Origin: Nodosilinea sp. P-1105
Lineage (GTDB): Bacteria > Cyanobacteriota > Cyanobacteriia > Phormidesmidales > Phormidesmidaceae
Length of the DNA: 64,000 nucleotides
Assembly: GCF_012911975.1 (NCBI RefSeq)
Contig: NZ_SMDQ01000019.1
Location: 1 to 64,000 of the forward strand
Reading direction: 5' to 3'
Of the stretch, positions 1 through 7,662 are shown piece by piece (position 1 is the first letter of the stretch; each line of letters begins with the position of its first letter). Under the pieces are notes generated by a model that saw nothing but the letters and a program-made list of their open reading frames with translations, was not told the DNA's origin and made no database searches. The translations under genes were made by a program, and so were the position numbers.

Positions 1-57
1 CAACTCTATTTTCAGCGAGGTTTCTATGCTCTATCCCTGATGCAGCAAGCTCTCTAG
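1..57 (+). CDS. 3' end of an unidentified CDS (partial)
   Basis: The first 19 codons of the window read without a stop up to a TAG at 55-57 and encode an aromatic, Gln-rich tail (QLYFQRGFYALSLMQQAL). The gene starts outside the window. The tail resembles the end of a helical repeat protein but is too short for a family call, and the frame could be open by chance. Confidence 0.35.
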   Translation, partial: QLYFQRGFYALSLMQQAL

Positions 58-185
58 GTACGTTGTCACCCGTTAAGGTTTGCTGCACACGCTTCGCGTT
101 CCATGTCGCTTGCGAAACGCGTCTACACCCATCCCTCACTCGTGGGTTACGACGGCATTTAAGTGACCTGGCAATTGCCCCAACC

Positions 186-262
186 CTGACCGCCTAACCC
201 ACGCTACGAATCCAAAATCCAAAACCTCCCCATCCTCCCCATCCTCCCCCATCTTCCCCCTA
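186..262. repeat. Composite intergenic repeat next to pyrB 3' end
   Basis: A 23-bp segment (186-208) recurs in reverse orientation at 5038-5060. It is followed by AATCCAAAATCCAAAA and a run of CCCCATCCT-type units, which are the reverse complement of the G-rich minisatellite and the TTTTGGATTTTGG tract found near 4.7, 32.1 and 60.9 kb. The repeat runs directly into the pyrB stop codon. Confidence 0.6.
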
Positions 263-1303
263 CAACCCAACACCAACATTAGCCGTCTCAAGTCTGTCAC
301 CGGCCTGGCCAAACCCCATCAGATACAACAGGGCCATCCGTACTGCCACACCACTGGTTACCTGTTCACTAATTAAGCTGAAGCGGGGGTCATCCATCAG
401 GTCAGAGCTAATTTCGACCCCCCGATTTACTGGTCCAGGGTGCAGCACTTTAACCGTAGGCTGACAGGAGGCAATGCGATCGCGGGTAATCCCAAACCCC
501 TGGTGATATTCCCGCAGGCTGGGCAGCAGATGTTGGGTCATACGCTCCTTTTGCAACCGCAGGGTCATGACAAAATCGGCTCCCTCTAGGGCCGGAGTCA
601 GCGTACTGTGCTGGGTAATGGAGCGGGGTATCCCCAGGGGGCACTGGTCCACAAACGCCTGCCCAAAACCAGGGGGCAACAGGGTGGGCGGTGCCGCCAG
701 GTGCACCTCCGCCCCGCAGGCAGTCAGGCTCCACAGGTTAGAGCGAGCGACCCGAGAATGGAGAATATCCCCCACAATGGCAACTTTCTTGCCAACCAAC
801 AAGCTACTGCTGGGGTTATCCGGATTGAGGGTCAACCCCAGTGTGAATAGATCTAAGAGCGCCTGGGAAGGATGGGCATGGAGACCATCTCCACCGTTCA
901 ACACCCCCACCCCGGTCTTGAGGCGATCCATTTCGGTGGCGATCGCCATGGGGACCCCCGCCTCCTGGTGACGAATCACCATCAGATTGGTGCCCATCGC
1001 CAGATAGGTTTTGGCGGTATCCAAAATAGTTTCCCCTTTGCTTAGGGACGACGTCCCTGGGGAAAAATTAATCACATCCGCCGAGAGGCGTTTGGCCGCC
1101 AGCTCAAAGCTGCTGCGGGTGCGGGTGGAGGGTTCAAAAAACATGTTGGTCACGACCACCCCCTGTAGGGCCGGTACCTTACGGGTACGTCGCGACAGCA
1201 CCTCCCGAAAGCTCACAGCCGTCTGTACCACCGTTTCTAGCTCTGCCGCCGTAAAATCGGCCAAAGACAACACATGTCGTCGAGTCCAGGGAGTATCTAC
1301 CAT
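260..1303 (-). CDS. pyrB: Aspartate carbamoyltransferase catalytic subunit
   Basis: PyrB condenses carbamoyl phosphate with aspartate, the first committed step of pyrimidine synthesis, in the cytosol. The 347-residue product has the carbamoyl-phosphate-binding motif [11 protein letters not shown] (about 57-67) and the C-terminal HPGPVNRG loop (about 291-298). Its length is close to that of other cyanobacterial PyrB proteins; the usual core is about 310 residues. The ATG at 1303 lies inside the palindrome CATG, so it overlaps the first possible ATG of the divergent lipoprotein gene. No regulatory-subunit gene (pyrI) is adjacent, as is usual in cyanobacteria. Confidence 0.95.
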   Translation of the reverse strand: MVDTPWTRRHVLSLADFTAAELETVVQTAVSFREVLSRRTRKVPALQGVVVTNMFFEPSTRTRSSFELAAKRLSADVINFSPGTSSLSKGETILDTAKTYLAMGTNLMVIRHQEAGVPMAIATEMDRLKTGVGVLNGGDGLHAHPSQALLDLFTLGLTLNPDNPSSSLLVGKKVAIVGDILHSRVARSNLWSLTACGAEVHLAAPPTLLPPGFGQAFVDQCPLGIPRSITQHSTLTPALEGADFVMTLRLQKERMTQHLLPSLREYHQGFGITRDRIASCQPTVKVLHPGPVNRGVEISSDLMDDPRFSLISEQVTSGVAVRMALLYLMGFGQAGDRLETANVGVGL

Positions 1304-1367
1304 GGTCCGTTGCCTTAACCCCGCTCAAGTCCGTCATCACCATACCTGGAACTGGGGCCGGGGGGGG

Positions 1368-1910
1368 ATGGGGGTATTATTGCTGGGGGTGATGTTGGTC
1401 GGGTGTGGTGTTGGTCGGGGGGACGAGGCAGATGGCAGCGGCGGGGCGGCGGCGGCAGTGATGTTTTTATCGCTGCCCAATCCTGCCGATGACTTGCAGC
1501 AGGCGGCCCAAGCCACCTATAGCCAGGAGCGACAATGGACGGTACCCGAGAACGCCACCACCGTCATGGTCTATCGCCTGATGTCAGACTGTGAAGGATA
1601 CCAGCCGGAGCCGGTGCAGGTGGCCGAGGCCGAGGCCGAGGCCCTAGACCAAACGGTAGCCCTAATTTTGGCCGAGCAGCAGTTCCCAGAATTTACCCTA
1701 TCGGGCTATCGGGTGACGGTGGACCCAGACACCAAAACCGCCACCATTGACCTGCGGGTGGCCCGCACCTCACGACGGGTGCTCAATTCCCTGTCGTTGT
1801 GTGAGCAAAAGGCGATGCTAGGCAGTCTCAAAGAAACCCTAGTCAACCATCCAGACTGGGGAATTGAGGCGGTGGACTTCACCAATCGCGGCAATCGGCT
1901 AATTTTGTAG
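1368..1910 (+). CDS. GerM-like (GerMN) lipoprotein
   Basis: This is a predicted exported lipoprotein of 180 residues. From the ATG at 1368 it begins with a short hydrophobic stretch ending in a lipobox-like LVGC, so the mature N-terminal Cys would be lipidated. The globular part has a GerMN-like layout: a VMVYRL strand, a helix LDQTVALIL, a strand TATIDLRV, and the terminal VDFTNRGNRLIL. GerMN domains are peptidoglycan-associated and were first described in spore germination proteins; the assignment here is tentative. An in-frame ATG at 1302 overlaps the pyrB start codon but would put 22 polar residues before the signal. A G8 run sits just before the chosen ATG. Confidence 0.7.
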   Translation: MGVLLLGVMLVGCGVGRGDEADGSGGAAAAVMFLSLPNPADDLQQAAQATYSQERQWTVPENATTVMVYRLMSDCEGYQPEPVQVAEAEAEALDQTVALILAEQQFPEFTLSGYRVTVDPDTKTATIDLRVARTSRRVLNSLSLCEQKAMLGSLKETLVNHPDWGIEAVDFTNRGNRLIL

Positions 1911-1915
1911 GGAAA

Positions 1916-2545
1916 TTATCGTTTTGATACTGATTTTGAGGCGGTGATGTACCAGCGCCAGGGCAGATCGGCCCCCTGGGTAAGGCCGATGCGGGTGGTT
2001 TGGGTGACGGCCCCAGGGCTGAAGCGGTCTTGCCCGGCGGGGCAGCGGTGCTCTAACCAGAGGCCGCTTTGGGGTGCCAGGGGGATTGCGGTGAGGCTGC
2101 GATCGATGTCCAATAGCTGACACAACTTGCCGGGGCCAGCCCCCCAGCGGTCTGACCTTTCGCGGCGATAGCCCTGAAGCCAGGGGGGAATTGTGTCTAG
2201 CTCAATGGCCCGCACCAGCACAGCGCTGGGGACGCGATCGCCATCGGTGACCACGTTAAAGCAGTGGTACATACCATAGATCAAATACACATAGCTATAG
2301 CCTGCTGGGCCAAACATCACCCGGTTGCGGGGGGTTTCCCGGCGATAGGCATGGCAGGCCGGGTCTCCGACGGTGTAGGCTTCGGTTTCGACGATAATAC
2401 CTGTCAGTTGACGGCCATCGGGCCAGCGGCGGACGATGCGGCACCCCAATAAATCGGGGGCGACCTGCCGCGAACAGCGACTGAGCCAGGCTGGTTCAAT
2501 CAGCCTAGAAGAACTGCTGGGGGAAGGGAGAGAGCGATCGCCCAT
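1916..2545 (-). CDS. DNA-3-methyladenine glycosylase (AAG/Mpg family)
   Basis: This is a monofunctional base-excision repair glycosylase that removes alkylated purines. The 209-residue product shows the AAG family hallmarks: DLLGCRIVRR, VETEAYTVGDPACHA (containing the catalytic Glu), NRVMFGPAGYSYVYLIYGMY, and FNVVTDGDRVPSAVLVRAIE. Length matches the bacterial family (about 190-210 residues). It converges with the lipoprotein gene upstream of it, 5 bp apart, without an obvious terminator between them. Confidence 0.93.
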   Translation of the reverse strand: MGDRSLPSPSSSSRLIEPAWLSRCSRQVAPDLLGCRIVRRWPDGRQLTGIIVETEAYTVGDPACHAYRRETPRNRVMFGPAGYSYVYLIYGMYHCFNVVTDGDRVPSAVLVRAIELDTIPPWLQGYRRERSDRWGAGPGKLCQLLDIDRSLTAIPLAPQSGLWLEHRCPAGQDRFSPGAVTQTTRIGLTQGADLPWRWYITASKSVSKR

Positions 2546-2731
2546 GGTTTCAACTATGGCACAACAACATTAGGCATAACCCAAGCTTGGCCACCTGGTC
2601 TTCCCACGACCGGGTCCCCTTGCTAGGATAAACCTGGCCAATGCCACTGAAACTGTAAACTGAGACCGTAAACTGAGTCGAGGATAATGCCCTGGTTGGT
2701 CACTCTCCGAGTATTCAAGTTGGCTAGCAGC

Positions 2732-2756
2732 CATAGCCGTACAGGCTACGGCTATG
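2732..2756. repeat. 9-bp inverted repeat (CATAGCCGT/ACGGCTATG)
   Basis: A perfect 9-bp stem with a 7-nt loop lies 43 bp before the start of the small membrane-protein gene at 2799. There is no T-run, so it is not a standard terminator. It could be an operator, a 5'-UTR hairpin or a REP-like element. Confidence 0.5.
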
Positions 2757-2798
2757 CTATCTAGAGCAAATCTTTCCTTCTATCCACATTGAGCATTT

Positions 2799-2921
2799 AT
2801 GGACATCAAACTTGTTTTAGCCATCCTCACCGGGGTATTTGTGGTAGCCACCCTGTTCTTTGGCACCAAAAACGGCTTTTACGATACCGACGACTATCAC
2901 GGCAATGGCTCAGCCCACTAG
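2799..2921 (+). CDS. 40-residue single-pass membrane protein
   Basis: A complete small ORF encodes one hydrophobic helix (LVLAILTGVFVVATLFF, about residues 5-21) followed by a polar tail, GTKNGFYDTDDYHGNGSAH. The architecture matches the small subunits of thylakoid complexes (photosystems, cytochrome b6f, NDH-1). The distinctive FYDTDxYHGNG tail recalls small NDH-1 subunits such as NdhP, but that is from memory and unconfirmed. The ORF stands alone between the glycosylase gene and the beta-CASP gene, with no strong Shine-Dalgarno sequence. It is too short for most automatic gene callers. Confidence 0.6.
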   Translation: MDIKLVLAILTGVFVVATLFFGTKNGFYDTDDYHGNGSAH

Positions 2922-3002
2922 GCTAGACTGATCTCACCGGCTCGACATCCCTACCCTGCATCGGTGATTCCAGAGTAGGGCTAGTAGGATAACTATAGTG
3001 GT

Positions 3003-4718
3003 GTGAGTACGGGAGATAATGACGTTGTGAGCGAGGTGGCCTGCTTTCCCTATGCTGTCGGCCATGGTCAAGAAGGCATATGCCTAGAGGTTCAACTGGG
3101 ACCTAGGCGCGTGCTCTTAGACTGTGGGGTGGCGGATCTTGCCGCCTTAACTGCGGCTGATATCGGGGCCGTTGATTTTTTATTTTGTAGCCATGCCCAT
3201 AGCGATCATGCCCGTGGCGTCTTGGCCTTCAACCAGAAGTTTCCCCAGGTACCCATCTACAGCAGCGAGGTGACGACCCAACTGCTGCCCCTGAATTGGC
3301 TGAACCAGCAAGATACGGTACCCCCTCATCTGGGCCAGGCCTTGCCATGGCATACCCCCATTAGTCTGGCGGATGATTTAACCATTCAGCTGTGGCCGGC
3401 GGGCCATTTACCGGGGGCCGCCTGTGCTTTACTCACCTACACTACCCCCCAGCGGGCTTACACCCTGTTTTATTCAGGGGATTTTTTTATTTCTAATTCT
3501 CGCCTGGTAGATGGTCTACCCTTAGAGGAACTGAGAGGGCTAAAGCCTGATGTGCTGATTGTTGAGGGCAGTGACGGTACAGCCCAACACCCCCATCGGC
3601 GTCAGCAAGAAAACCAGTTGGCGACTACGGTTAATCGTCTGTTGCAAGAGCAGCGATCGGTGCTCTTGCCCACCCCCACCCTGGGTATCGGGCAAGAGTT
3701 GGTAATGCTGTTGCGCAGCCACCATCAATTCACGGGCAAGAATGTCACCGTTTGGGTTGATCCGACGGTGGCCGCTGGCTGCGACCTGTACCTAGAGTTG
3801 ATGCCCTATTTTCCCAGTAGTGTGCAAAATTTTGCTCGCCATCAGCCGCTGTTTTGGGATGAACGGATTTTGCCCCGCATTCGCCGCCTGGGGCCAGGGG
3901 ACCGCCCTTGTGCTGACACCCCCTGCATTGTGATTGGTCACCGGGATGCTGACCTCAGTACCTACTGCCGCTCATCCCCCTATCCATGGACAGTGTTGCT
4001 ACCAGAAGACTTTGCGGCTGATGTGGCGAATACGGTGCTGGTGGCTACGGACTCTGAGGCCGAGCGCACCCTGGACTGGCTGCAAACCCTAGGACCAGAA
4101 ATGGAGTCAGGCCAAGTGCAGTTGGATACCTATCAGTTGACCACCCACTGCGATCGCGCTGGCACCACGCAACTGATTCACAATCTACGCCCCCAACACA
4201 TTGCTCTTGTCCACGGTAAACCGTCTCACCTGGCTGATCTAGCTGGCCTCGAGGAGTTGCAAACCCGCTATCAACTGCACCTACCCTCAGCGGGCAAGCG
4301 GGTGGAATTTCCCATCGGCGATCGCTTCATTCAGCCCGCCGCCCCAGAGCCCATCTTCGAGGGAGAAATCACCGAAACCGATGAGACCCTCCAGGTGCAA
4401 CTTCCCCCTGCGATCGCCGACGATCCTCGCTGGCGACGCTTTGCCGACACCGGCATGGTCCAAGCCCGGTGGCAAGGGGACGACCTGGTGATCAAAGGCA
4501 TCAGTCAGCGGGAGTTGCTGCGGGCTGTCGGCAATGATGACGACCTCACCCGGCCCGACAGCTGTCGTCGCTGTCGCCATCTGCGGCAGGGGTATTGCCG
4601 CAATCCCGCCTCGCCCCTGTGCGGGTTTCAGGTCAGCCCTGAAGGGTATTGCTCCGCCTTTGAGGCCAAGCCACCGGCTCCTCAGCTAGAGTCCCCTGAC
4701 AAGGAGGAGTCGGCGTAG
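3003..4718 (+). CDS. Beta-CASP metallo-beta-lactamase-fold hydrolase with Cys-rich tail
   Basis: This is a predicted zinc-dependent nuclease or hydrolase of the MBL/beta-CASP superfamily, which is mostly RNA-processing enzymes. The 571-residue product begins with GTG. It has the metal-binding HAHSDH (64-69), YSGDF and EGSDGT motifs of the MBL half, a beta-CASP insert starting with PTPTLGIGQELVMLL, and a late ALVHGKPSH histidine motif. After the catalytic core comes an extra C-terminal region of about 130 residues ending in a cluster with spacing C-x2-C-x8-C-x7-C-x9-C (about 528-558), probably a zinc or Fe-S site. That tail is not part of standard RNase J or CPSF-73. Substrate is unknown. Confidence 0.85.
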   Translation: MSTGDNDVVSEVACFPYAVGHGQEGICLEVQLGPRRVLLDCGVADLAALTAADIGAVDFLFCSHAHSDHARGVLAFNQKFPQVPIYSSEVTTQLLPLNWLNQQDTVPPHLGQALPWHTPISLADDLTIQLWPAGHLPGAACALLTYTTPQRAYTLFYSGDFFISNSRLVDGLPLEELRGLKPDVLIVEGSDGTAQHPHRRQQENQLATTVNRLLQEQRSVLLPTPTLGIGQELVMLLRSHHQFTGKNVTVWVDPTVAAGCDLYLELMPYFPSSVQNFARHQPLFWDERILPRIRRLGPGDRPCADTPCIVIGHRDADLSTYCRSSPYPWTVLLPEDFAADVANTVLVATDSEAERTLDWLQTLGPEMESGQVQLDTYQLTTHCDRAGTTQLIHNLRPQHIALVHGKPSHLADLAGLEELQTRYQLHLPSAGKRVEFPIGDRFIQPAAPEPIFEGEITETDETLQVQLPPAIADDPRWRRFADTGMVQARWQGDDLVIKGISQRELLRAVGNDDDLTRPDSCRRCRHLRQGYCRNPASPLCGFQVSPEGYCSAFEAKPPAPQLESPDKEESA

Positions 4719-4775
4719 GGGAGATGGGGAGATGGGGGGATGGGGAGATGGGGGGATGGGGGGATGGGGGGATGG
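4719..4775. repeat. G-rich minisatellite (GGGGAGATGG / GGGGGGATGG units)
   Basis: Tandem 8-10 bp units of GGGGRGATGG type start directly at the stop codon of the beta-CASP gene. The same repeat occurs at 32113-32174 and, more degenerate, at 60931-60963, and in reverse near 220-262. It is followed at 4795-4818 by the TTTTGGATTTTGGATTTTGAATT tract that also accompanies the other copies. Confidence 0.8.
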
Positions 4776-4901
4776 AGTGGGGAAGTAGGGGAATTTTGGA
4801 TTTTGGATTTTGAATTGAAGTCGCAGGTGCGTAGGGTGCAATAGCGGCCAGGGTCTAAAAGTATTGGCCGCAATGCACCGCTTTTGGCGAGGCAATAGAT
4901 A

Positions 4902-5060
4902 ACAGCCTGACGTAGGGGCGGACCGGTGTGTCCGCCCTGGCAGGGAATCTGGCCATGAAGAGGCGCCCCCAAGCACAGCCTGACGTAGGGGCGGACCGGT
5001 GTGTCCGCCCTGGCGGGGGAATTGTTGTGACAGCGGTCGTAGCGTGGGTTAGGCGGTCAG
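4902..5060. repeat. Two copies of a 40-bp GGGCGGAC/GTCCGCCC repeat plus the 23-bp repeat
   Basis: A segment of about 40 bp (4902-4941 and 4975-5014) contains the imperfect palindrome GGGGCGGACCGGTGTGTCCGCCC. Variants are found at 32175-32205, 32265-32293 and about 32395-32420. At 5038-5060 lies the reverse copy of the 23-bp segment seen at 186-208. Together with the minisatellite this fills the gap between the beta-CASP and SPOR genes; no gene was seen in it. Confidence 0.75.
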
Positions 5061-5219
5061 AGGTATAGGGCGCGCTAGGCCACCCGAGTTACCGCCGTAA
5101 CCGACGGCTGGGGGCATAGATTATCAAGAGGAAATCCTGAAGTTTCGTTGGTATTAGTTGCCAAGTTCCCAGAAATCAGTACCATTGGGTCTGAGCTTAT
5201 GCTGAAGGGGATAGTTCCA

Positions 5220-6638
5220 ATGCCTGACATGACCCTTGATTTGCCCTCTCAACCTAAGGACGGTGCGACGGCCCCAAGTCTACTGGTGCAACAGGCCGTT
5301 AGCAGCCTGATGCTCGGCCTTGATGACGAGCTGCTGCGCTATCGCCAGAGCCGATCTGGGCAAGTGCCTAAGGGACCAGGCTCAACTATTAAGTTTCGTC
5401 AGGCCGCTCGCAAACCGATTAAGCTGATGACAGTGAATCAAGCAGCGGCAGCCACAGCCCCCAGGACGGGAACCTCAAGCCTAGCGGTTGCACCATCACC
5501 ACCCACCAATCCTCAGGTGCAAGCCATCTTAGGGCAGCAGGCCCAACCCACCACCCAGGCCTACATCCCGAAAACCACGGTTCATCGCACCCAGCTTAGC
5601 CACGGCGGCACCCTCACCACCTACCGGGCTATGCCTGAAGACTACTTAGAGAGTAGCGAGGCCCTACTCGGCAGCCTACCCCAAGATGAAGCGAACGACT
5701 TGGATGAGGGGTCCTCGTTAACTCGCCAGTTAATCAGCCCCTTGGGCATTGGGGCGCTGCTGCTCCTGCTGGTAGGTAGTGCCAGTTTCGGGTATCTCGT
5801 CACCTCGCCCCAAGCAGTCAGCCACTTAACTGAAAATCCCCTGGTGCAGCGGTTGACCGGTAACTCAGACACCAGTGATGGCGAGGTTGCCTCTGAAATG
5901 GCGATCGCCGAAGACTCTCCCACCCCTGGCCTGCGAGGCATCGGGCCAGATTTGTCAGAGCAAGAGTTCATGGCTCTCAGCCTAGATCGCATCAGTGCTT
6001 TACCTGGCAGTCAGTCCTCGTCTAGGCCCGCCACAAGGGAAGTCGAGCTAGACGATATGGATATGGATACCCCTGAGGCTGCCCCCAACACCACAGACTC
6101 AGCCACCAGCCCCGATCGACAGGCCCTCTCCAGTCAGGGTACAACGTCGGTTCAGGCAGAGATTGTCCGGCCTCCTGCTCAAGCCAATCTAGAGACTGGG
6201 GCTACGGCACCTCGTGCCTCAGCCTCCCCTGCGCCCAGCCGCCAGCAACCTGCGGCCACCACTCCTCCGGCTAGGGTTCAGGCAGCCCCCCCGGCCGCCA
6301 GTGCACCGCCGCCCCAGCCGTTAGCGGCTAATCCCGCCCCGGCAGCCCCTAGACCCATCGCGCCACCGGCTCCCCTCTCCCAGGCCCCAGCCGCCTCTCC
6401 CCCAGCCCCAATCACCCAGGCCCCACCCGCCCCGTCCACCAGCTATTACGTGGTGACCGATTACGCCGGTAACCAGTCCTTAGAATCAGCTCGTACGGTG
6501 GTCGGTGATGCCTATGTGCGCAGTTTTCCCAACGGCACCCGCATCCAGCTCGGGGCCTTTTCCCAAGAGTCATCTGCCCGTAACCTAGTGCAGCAGCTTC
6601 AGAACCAGGGCATTCCAGCTCAGGTCTACACCCCCTAG
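5220..6638 (+). CDS. SPOR-domain membrane protein
   Basis: This is a predicted single-pass, type II envelope protein with a C-terminal SPOR domain. SPOR domains bind denuded peptidoglycan glycans and often mark divisome proteins. From the ATG at 5220 the product has 472 residues: a cytoplasmic N-terminal region, one transmembrane helix (LGIGALLLLLVGSASFGYLV, about 174-193), a long Pro/Ala-rich linker, and a terminal SPOR module with RIQLGAFSQESSARNLVQQL. The start was chosen for the GAAGGGG that lies 9 bases upstream; an in-frame ATG at 5199 and a TTG at 5148 are alternatives. The gene stands alone. Division function is inference. Confidence 0.8.
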   Translation: MPDMTLDLPSQPKDGATAPSLLVQQAVSSLMLGLDDELLRYRQSRSGQVPKGPGSTIKFRQAARKPIKLMTVNQAAAATAPRTGTSSLAVAPSPPTNPQVQAILGQQAQPTTQAYIPKTTVHRTQLSHGGTLTTYRAMPEDYLESSEALLGSLPQDEANDLDEGSSLTRQLISPLGIGALLLLLVGSASFGYLVTSPQAVSHLTENPLVQRLTGNSDTSDGEVASEMAIAEDSPTPGLRGIGPDLSEQEFMALSLDRISALPGSQSSSRPATREVELDDMDMDTPEAAPNTTDSATSPDRQALSSQGTTSVQAEIVRPPAQANLETGATAPRASASPAPSRQQPAATTPPARVQAAPPAASAPPPQPLAANPAPAAPRPIAPPAPLSQAPAASPPAPITQAPPAPSTSYYVVTDYAGNQSLESARTVVGDAYVRSFPNGTRIQLGAFSQESSARNLVQQLQNQGIPAQVYTP

Positions 6639-6663
6639 TACCGCTAGGCAGAAATGCGATCAC

Positions 6664-6721
6664 CTTGACTGAGGGTATCAGGTGCTAGGTGTCAGGTATC
6701 AGGAATGGTTGGTCGGCTTCT
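6664..6721. repeat. Dispersed repeat A, copy 1
   Basis: Contains CTGAGGGTATCAGG ... GTCAGGTATCAGGAATGGTTGGTCGG. It belongs to a family with the core CCATTCCTGAnACCTGACACC...CCCTCAGCAACGGTGGTCAT in the other orientation, seen also near 7.5, 11.0, 44.7, 57.2 and 57.9 kb. Confidence 0.7.
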
Positions 6722-6825
6722 GCCAAAAAGTACTAGCTCCTGAGCCAGGTTGATGGTATGACGACCCTGCTATGCTGAAACAAGGTAATCCAGGCTGAGA
6801 AAATGGCTATCTTGGGAGAGGATCT

Positions 6826-7500
6826 ATGGGCCTGTTAGACCGTGCATGGCGAGCACTGCGAGCCAACTTAACCGGGCTAGTGAATGACGCCGAGGACCCC
6901 GAAAAGGTGCTGGAGCAAGCTCTGGCTGACATGCAAACTAACTTAATTCAGCTCCGCCAGGCGGTTGCCCAGGCCATTGCCACCCAAAAACGTACGGAAC
7001 GCCAAAGCGCCCAGGCTAAATCCACCGCAAAGGAGTGGTACAACCGGGCTGAACTGGCCCTGCAAGAAGGGTCCGAAGACTTAGCTCGTCAGGCCCTGGC
7101 CCGCCGCCAAGGCTATTTAGAGTCTGCCCAGGCGATGGATGCTCAAATTGGTGAGCAGCAGCAGGTGGTAACCAAGCTGAAGGATAATATGCGGCGACTA
7201 GAGGTCAAAATCGCCGAAGCCAAAACTAAGAAAGATCTGTATATCGCTAGAGCTCGTTCCGCCGAAGCCTCCCAACGCATTCAGGACATGATTGGACAAA
7301 CTGGCACCAATAGCTCCATGGTGGCCTTTGAGCGGATGGAAGAGCGGGTAATGGACTTAGAGGCCAAGGCAGAAGCTTTAGAAGAGCTCAGTGGTGACCC
7401 GTTAGAGCGGCAATTTGCAGCCCTAGAAAACAACCACAGCCCGGTGGATAACGAGTTAGCAGCGATGAAGGCTCGGCTATTGGCCGGGGGCGAAGACTGA
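6826..7500 (+). CDS. PspA/IM30 family protein
   Basis: This is an ESCRT-III-like membrane-remodelling protein of the PspA/Vipp1 family. Members coat and repair membranes, and Vipp1 maintains thylakoids. The 224-residue product is almost all charged coiled coil after MGLLDRAWRALRANLTGLVN, with the family signature DPEKVLEQALADM and a middle helix ending LVARKQ-like (LARRQGYLESA). It lacks the C-terminal extension of about 30 residues that marks Vipp1, so it is closer to PspA in length. A good Shine-Dalgarno (GAGAGGA) precedes the ATG. It is flanked on both sides by copies of repeat A. Confidence 0.9.
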   Translation: MGLLDRAWRALRANLTGLVNDAEDPEKVLEQALADMQTNLIQLRQAVAQAIATQKRTERQSAQAKSTAKEWYNRAELALQEGSEDLARQALARRQGYLESAQAMDAQIGEQQQVVTKLKDNMRRLEVKIAEAKTKKDLYIARARSAEASQRIQDMIGQTGTNSSMVAFERMEERVMDLEAKAEALEELSGDPLERQFAALENNHSPVDNELAAMKARLLAGGED

Positions 7501-7525
7501 TCGGTCTAGGACTGCTTGACAGAGA

Positions 7526-7578
7526 CATGACCACCGTTGCTGAGGGTGTCAGGTATCAGGAATGATTGGCCGACTTAT
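7526..7578. repeat. Dispersed repeat A, copy 2
   Basis: GACCACCGTTGCTGAGGGTG followed by TCAGGTATCAGGAATGATTGG, in the same orientation as the copy at 6664-6721. The two copies bracket the PspA-family gene. Confidence 0.75.
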
Positions 7579-7662
7579 GCCGCAGAGCAAGGGCTGGCAA
7601 TTTCACCCTACGATAGGTACGATCGCGGCCTTAAAGCAGAGATGTTCTTCCTCGGAGGTCCC

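Noticed and set aside
1011..1367. Longer start (119 extra codons) for the GerM-like lipoprotein
   Set aside because: The extra part is antisense to pyrB and would bury the lipoprotein signal; the ATG at 1368 directly precedes it.
4682..4976. Two long minus-strand frames with Pro-rich (PPSPHPP) translations
   Set aside because: They read through the minisatellite and the GGGCGGAC repeats. Repeats with a period of 9-10 bp stay open in several frames by chance.
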